From Acidimicrobiaceae bacterium (GTDB taxonomy: Bacteria > Actinomycetota > Acidimicrobiia > Acidimicrobiales > Ilumatobacteraceae): a stretch of DNA of 9,557 nt. Shown in pieces: positions 5,799-9,557 of this stretch (positions are counted from its first letter, which is position 1; each line of letters begins with the position of its first letter). The translations under genes and the position numbers were made by a program. Below the pieces are notes generated by a model, which searched no databases, was not told where the DNA came from, and saw only the letters and a list, made by a program, of their open reading frames with translations. Location: NCBI GenBank assembly GCA_947490975.1, contig CANLHV010000038.1:1-9557 (forward strand). Reading direction: 5' to 3'.

Positions 5799-7520
5799 CG
5801 GCTCACCGTTGAGTCGTGCCCCGCCAACACGCAAGTCGCCGTTTCGTTTGGTGATTGCTCTGCGGTCTAGTGCCTCGAGCAAAGGCACGGCGTGCTTGCG
5901 GGTAATGCCGAGGTGCTCGCGAAATTGAGAAACTGTGAAACCATTCGGAAGTTGCTGCAAGATTTTTTGCACGTTTAAGCGAGCGGTTTCGAGCGCACTG
6001 ATATGAAACACAACGCCATCGATGTCAACGAATAGACCACGTTGAACAATCTGTCGAACAATGTTTCTGTCAAGCGTCTTTGTGTCTGGAGGTGTGACAC
6101 CGGCTTTGGCGAACAAACCAACATACGGATGCTCAGTTATCGATGAAGTACCTTTGATTCGAGCACGTCCCATTTCAATGACAACATCGGGCAAGGCGGC
6201 AAGCACGGCCTGTTCGTGAGATTTAAGTCGTGAAACTTCTAAACCATCAGAGGTTTTAGCAAGTTTGATTGCCAACTCTTTTCGTGTGGCATCTAAAAGT
6301 TTCGGCGTGGTTAGCCAATCACCAACTATTGGTTGGCGAACTTCACCAGTCAAAAGTTCGAGTTCTTTGACGGTGACCCACTGGCGCTCGCTGACTATTC
6401 GCTCGACTGAACGGTCAGGCTTTGCTTTTGATGCGCGCAAAGTTGGAGCGATGTCGAGAATCTCGCCACCACCAATTGTTTCTTGCCGACCCGACTCGCG
6501 CAAGATAAAACGATCGCCCGGCAAAATCGGTATCGGAGTTTGCAAAGCGACGCGCACAAAGCCGTTTTCGTTAGCGTGCAACTCGCGCGTGCCGATTAAG
6601 CGAATTTTGACTGCGAACTCGCCTGAACCGATGTAGACCGAATAGCTTCCGCGACGGGTAACACGATGTTGCAACGAAGGCACAATGGCAAGCGAAGCAT
6701 CAAACATCGCACTCGGCAACCATTGATCTTCGACGACTAGAACGTCGCCACGAAATATTTCGGCGTGATTGACACCAGCAAGATTCAGTGCACATCGATG
6801 ACCTGGCTCAAGTTGGGTTGTCGACTTTTCGTGCTGTTGAATTTCGCGCACCCGCACGCGTTGCTGCGTTCGAACGATAGTTAACTCGGCGTTCGACTCG
6901 AGCGAGCCATCGATCAAAGTGCCGGTCACAACTGTGCCAGAACCACGGGCAGAAAACGAACGATCAATCCACAATCTGGGGCGATTTCTGTTTCGTATTG
7001 GGTTCGTGCGCGTTGAATCTGCGATCAAAACATCAAGTGCGCCTCGCACTTCGTCGAGGCCAATAGATGTAATAACCGAAACTGAAACAATTGGCGCATC
7101 ACTTAAAAAAGACTCGCGTAATTTTGCTCGAATCTCATTGCGCCGAACACTCTCAACTTCGGCATCAACCAAGTCAACTTTGGTCAAAGCAACCAGTCCG
7201 TGGTGCAAACCAAGAAGTTTAAGAATCTGAAAGTGCTCTTCGGTTTGAGGCATCCAACCCTCTTTGGCGTCAACAACCAAGATGCAACCATCGATTGCAC
7301 CGACACCCGCAAGCATGTTGCGCAAAAAGCGAATGTGTCCCGGCACATCGATGAAACTCGCCGTTGCACCAGATGGCAAACGGGTGTGAGCGAAACCGAG
7401 GTCGATTGTCATGCCGCGGCGCTTCTCTTCTGCCCACCGATCAGGGTCGGTGCCAGTTAAGGCAAGAACCAGAGAAGACTTGCCGTGATCAACATGGCCA
7501 GCTGTTGCAATGACAGTCAT
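5787..7520 (-). CDS. selB: Selenocysteine-specific translation elongation factor SelB
   Basis: SelB is the GTPase that carries selenocysteyl-tRNA(Sec) to the ribosome at UGA codons marked by a SECIS hairpin. The 577-residue protein (E. coli SelB is about 614) opens with the P-loop AGHVDHGKSS (7-16), switch I RRGMTIDLGFA (34-44), DVPGH (58-62) and TKVD (113-116). An EF-Tu-like domain II (about 180-262) has ARGSGTVVTGTLIDG (191-205). Domain III ends in the SelB-typical RESGRQETIGGGEILD (341-356). The C-terminal winged helices (about 370-577) finish with FREHLGITRKHAVPLLEALD (533-552), typical of the last one, which binds SECIS RNA. The ATG at 7520 lies six bases after the selA stop with no Shine-Dalgarno, so it is probably translated by coupling in a selA-selB operon. 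All G motifs are intact, so it should be active. Confidence 0.96.
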   Translation of the reverse strand: MTVIATAGHVDHGKSSLVLALTGTDPDRWAEEKRRGMTIDLGFAHTRLPSGATASFIDVPGHIRFLRNMLAGVGAIDGCILVVDAKEGWMPQTEEHFQILKLLGLHHGLVALTKVDLVDAEVESVRRNEIRAKLRESFLSDAPIVSVSVITSIGLDEVRGALDVLIADSTRTNPIRNRNRPRLWIDRSFSARGSGTVVTGTLIDGSLESNAELTIVRTQQRVRVREIQQHEKSTTQLEPGHRCALNLAGVNHAEIFRGDVLVVEDQWLPSAMFDASLAIVPSLQHRVTRRGSYSVYIGSGEFAVKIRLIGTRELHANENGFVRVALQTPIPILPGDRFILRESGRQETIGGGEILDIAPTLRASKAKPDRSVERIVSERQWVTVKELELLTGEVRQPIVGDWLTTPKLLDATRKELAIKLAKTSDGLEVSRLKSHEQAVLAALPDVVIEMGRARIKGTSSITEHPYVGLFAKAGVTPPDTKTLDRNIVRQIVQRGLFVDIDGVVFHISALETARLNVQKILQQLPNGFTVSQFREHLGITRKHAVPLLEALDRRAITKRNGDLRVGGARLNGEPSQV

Positions 7521-7526
7521 GAAAAA

Positions 7527-8843
7527 TTATTTTGCGAGTCGTTGTAAAGCGCGAATGACAATCTCGTCATCATCTGGCTGAACCGTGCGCAGATCAAGAA
7601 AAGTCTTGTTGTCTTTGACTCGAGCAATAATCGGCGTCTCGTTCATCCGTAAATTCGTTAAATGATCGCCCTCAATTACGACGCCAAATGAGTCAATAGT
7701 TGCACCAGGTGCTGACCCTGCACCTGGGATTGAATCGAGCGCACATACCTCGCCGACTTTTGCAGTTGCGATAATTTGTTCAGCGCGCGATTGCAAGTCG
7801 GCAGTAGCAATCGTTGCCATCTTCCAAAACGCAATCTCTTTTGTCGCTGTGCGACCTAGATAAGACATTGCCAAACTTTGCATCGCCAACATCGTGGTCG
7901 AACCAGGTCGCAACGCACGAGCGAGTGGATGTTGTGCGCAAGCCTCAATGAGATCTGCGCGACCAACAATCACGCCGCACTGAGGGCCGCCGAAGAGTTT
8001 GTCGCCACTAAACATCACCAGTGCGGCACCGTCATTAATTGATTGTCGCGCAGCGGGCTCGTTGCTTAACCAACTTGGTGCACGAGACTCGAGCCACGGA
8101 CAGGTGTTGTCGATCAAACCTGAACCAATATCAACTGCCACAGGCACCGGCAAAGTTGCAAGTTCGCGAACAGGTGTCTCTTCAACAAAACCTGAAACTC
8201 GATAATTCGACGGATGCACTTTGAGCACCAGCGCGATGTCGTTGCCGCGTTTGTCAATTGCCTTTTTGTAGTCACGCAATCTCGTGCGATTTGTTGTGCC
8301 GACGTCAACTAAACGTGCACCCGATTGCTCGGTGACTTCGGGAATTCGAAAATTGCCGCCGATTTCAACACTTTCACCACGCGAAACAGCGACATCACGT
8401 GAATTCGCCAAGGCTGCAACGACAAGTAACACTGCGGCTGCGTTGTTATTGACGACAATTGCAGATTCGGCACCGCACAACAAAGCGAGCAGCTTGCCCA
8501 CTGTCGACTGACGCGAGCCCCGTTCACCTGTCGACATGTTTAATTCAAGATTTGAGGCGCGATTTGAAGTTTGCATCGCCATTGGTGCACGACCAAGGTT
8601 GGTGTGCAGCAAAACACCCGTTGCATTTATGACATCTCGCAACAAACTTTGCGAGAACTCGATTGCGAGCTGATCAGCAAGTTCTGCTGCTGAAGACTTT
8701 TTGTTTGTTGTCGAGTTGGCGATCGCACGACGCGCGAAATCAACAAGCAAAGCATGTGGTAACGAATGGCGAAGCGACAGCTCTCGTGCGAGTGCGTCCA
8801 CAGAAGGTGGGCGTCCCGCAGTGTCGACCGACACGCGATTCAT
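7527..8843 (-). CDS. selA: L-seryl-tRNA(Sec) selenium transferase (selenocysteine synthase)
   Basis: SelA is a PLP enzyme that converts seryl-tRNA(Sec) to selenocysteyl-tRNA(Sec) with selenophosphate from SelD; the E. coli enzyme is a decamer. From the ATG at 8843 the protein is 438 residues, within the family range. The N-terminal tRNA-contacting region is followed by the SelA signature INATGVLLHTNLGRAP (72-87), VVNNNAAAVLL (130-140), VDVGTTNRT (179-187), AVDIGSGLI (236-244) and the PLP-lysine motif MFSGDKLFGGPQCG (277-290) with Lys282. The frame extends to a TTG at 8891, but those 16 residues are not family-like and no Shine-Dalgarno precedes them, so I use the ATG. TAGGTT lies 8-13 bases before that ATG. 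It is the first gene of a selA-selB operon; no selC or selD is in the window. Confidence 0.96.
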   Translation of the reverse strand: MNRVSVDTAGRPPSVDALARELSLRHSLPHALLVDFARRAIANSTTNKKSSAAELADQLAIEFSQSLLRDVINATGVLLHTNLGRAPMAMQTSNRASNLELNMSTGERGSRQSTVGKLLALLCGAESAIVVNNNAAAVLLVVAALANSRDVAVSRGESVEIGGNFRIPEVTEQSGARLVDVGTTNRTRLRDYKKAIDKRGNDIALVLKVHPSNYRVSGFVEETPVRELATLPVPVAVDIGSGLIDNTCPWLESRAPSWLSNEPAARQSINDGAALVMFSGDKLFGGPQCGVIVGRADLIEACAQHPLARALRPGSTTMLAMQSLAMSYLGRTATKEIAFWKMATIATADLQSRAEQIIATAKVGEVCALDSIPGAGSAPGATIDSFGVVIEGDHLTNLRMNETPIIARVKDNKTFLDLRTVQPDDDEIVIRALQRLAK

Positions 8844-8850
8844 TACTTTG

Positions 8851-8856
8851 AACCTA
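8851..8856 (-). promoter_or_regulatory. Possible -10 hexamer for selA-selB
   Basis: On the minus strand TAGGTT (TAnnnT) lies at -13 to -8 relative to the ATG at 8843, in the 85-base gap to the divergent Nudix gene. It could give a leaderless or nearly leaderless selAB mRNA. The AGG inside it, nine bases before the ATG, could instead be a weak Shine-Dalgarno. Confidence 0.3.
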
Positions 8857-8916
8857 TCGTCGAACCGCAGATGAACCGACCATATTTTCAATGCGATTAG
8901 CCGTTCTAACTGGTCG

Positions 8917-8922
8917 TACTAT
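8917..8922 (+). promoter_or_regulatory. Leaderless -10 hexamer for the Nudix gene
   Basis: TACTAT, close to the consensus TATAAT and fitting TAnnnT, lies at -12 to -7 relative to the GTG at 8929, and no Shine-Dalgarno precedes that GTG. Transcription would start at or beside the start codon. This is the clearest example of the pattern in the window. No good -35 is seen. Confidence 0.45.
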
Positions 8923-8928
8923 CTTGTC

Positions 8929-9557
8929 GTGACAAGTTCTGGCAACGACAATCAATCGGTGACCGAAGACAAGAGTGCCCTGCGACCTGCGGCAACTGTG
9001 ATGTTGATTCGCGATGTGGCTGACGGTTTCGAAGTGTTTATGTTGCAGCGCACTCACAATGCGGCATTTGCCGGCGGTATGTATGTGTTTCCTGGGGGCA
9101 AAGTCGATGCGACCGACGGCGCCCAGGCACTTGAGCCGTTTTGCGACGGGCTCGATGACTTTGAAGCGAGCGCAATTTTGCAAATTCCAAATGGTGGTCT
9201 CGCCTATTGGGTGGCGGCAATTCGCGAATGTTTTGAAGAAGCTGGTGTGTTGCTCGCCCGCGATACGAAAACTAATCAAACTGTCGCATTCAGTGACACC
9301 GCGACACAAAAACGTTTTGCTGCGGCTCGTAGCGCCGTGCACGACTCGTCAATGAACATCATCGAACTTTGTCAACGAGAAGGACTGCGACTCGTCACCG
9401 GCTCAATTCACTATGTCAGTCACTGGATTACGCCAGTGGGCGAAGCGCGAAGGTTCGATACACGGTTTTTTGTCGCCGCGGCACCCGAGTCGCAAGAGCC
9501 GTTGCACGATTCGCAAGAAACAATTGCAAGTTTGTGGGTCAAACCACAAGATGCTCT
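8929..9557 (+). CDS. Nudix hydrolase, NUDT19-like (3' end beyond window)
   Basis: The frame runs from a GTG at 8929 for 209 codons to the window edge. Nudix proteins hydrolyse nucleoside diphosphates linked to another group. The catalytic core is RECFEEAGV (99-107), matching the conserved REUxEExGU half of the Nudix box. FPGGKVD (54-60) comes earlier, separated from it by about 38 residues. This insertion and the later RRFDTRFFVA (174-183) are features of the NUDT19/RP2p-like group, whose mammalian member cleaves CoA and acyl-CoA. The likely substrate is CoA or a similar diphosphate, but that is inferred from subfamily resemblance only. The start is supported by a TACTAT hexamer 7-12 bases upstream and the lack of a ribosome-binding site. 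It diverges from selA; nothing ties it to selenium use. Confidence 0.88.
   Translation, partial: MTSSGNDNQSVTEDKSALRPAATVMLIRDVADGFEVFMLQRTHNAAFAGGMYVFPGGKVDATDGAQALEPFCDGLDDFEASAILQIPNGGLAYWVAAIRECFEEAGVLLARDTKTNQTVAFSDTATQKRFAAARSAVHDSSMNIIELCQREGLRLVTGSIHYVSHWITPVGEARRFDTRFFVAAAPESQEPLHDSQETIASLWVKPQDA

Noticed and set aside
8844..8891. Upstream extension of selA to a TTG at 8891
   Set aside because: No Shine-Dalgarno precedes it, the 16 extra residues do not resemble SelA N-termini, and the ATG at 8843 gives a normal length.
8844..8928. tRNA(Sec) gene beside selAB
   Set aside because: The 85-base gap contains no acceptor stem, long variable arm or T-loop GTTCRA sequence. The other gaps are shorter still.
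1..9557. Selenoprotein gene (in-frame UGA) in the window
   Set aside because: Each gene with both ends in the window ends at a sensible length, and I saw no frame continuing with conserved sequence past a UGA. The only UGA stop among the main genes ends selB at its normal C-terminus.
1..9557. CRISPR array, insertion sequence, prophage or defence island
   Set aside because: No direct repeats, terminal inverted repeats, transposase, integrase or defence-type genes were seen; the genes are housekeeping or common accessory types of even composition.

Overview
The window looks like ordinary chromosomal DNA from a free-living bacterium, most likely an actinobacterium. The best guess is a moderate-GC lineage such as Acidimicrobiia. 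This placement is inferred from a Corynebacterium-type aspartate kinase with an internal beta-subunit start, an aspartate kinase/asd cluster, frequent GTG and TTG starts, and apparent leaderless promoters. Base composition by eye is near 50% GC, below that of most soil actinobacteria. I see no insertion sequence, phage gene, CRISPR array, tRNA or rRNA. Genes are tightly packed, and no stretch over 100 bases lacks a gene.

Layout, left to right. Positions 1-725 (minus) hold a membrane-anchored cyclophilin whose 3' end lies outside the window. It diverges from a plus-strand cluster at 778-3965: lysC (aspartate kinase), a class I SAM-dependent methyltransferase of unknown substrate, and asd (aspartate-semialdehyde dehydrogenase). 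LysC and Asd catalyse the first two steps from aspartate towards lysine, threonine, methionine and diaminopimelate. A good internal ribosome-binding site inside lysC predicts a separately made regulatory beta subunit. A hairpin followed by a T-run just after asd probably ends that transcript, and it lies inside the 3' end of a convergent gene for a small stand-alone receiver-domain protein (3969-4367, minus).

A secreted or membrane NfeD-family protein (4422-5783, plus) diverges from the receiver gene. Its ClpP-like domain appears to have lost its catalytic residues. It converges, with a 3-base gap, on a minus-strand selA-selB operon (7520-5787 is selB, 8843-7527 is selA). SelA converts seryl-tRNA(Sec) to selenocysteyl-tRNA(Sec), and SelB delivers it to recoded UGA codons. 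The organism should therefore make selenoproteins, with selC, selD and the selenoprotein genes elsewhere. A NUDT19-like Nudix hydrolase (8929 onwards, plus) diverges from selA and runs off the right edge.

I do not see a clearly novel multi-gene system. The observations most worth checking are the repeated TAnnnT hexamer 7-12 bases before several start codons (leaderless transcription), the apparently catalytically dead NfeD protease domain, the degenerate orphan receiver, the methyltransferase inserted between lysC and asd, and the internal lysC start.
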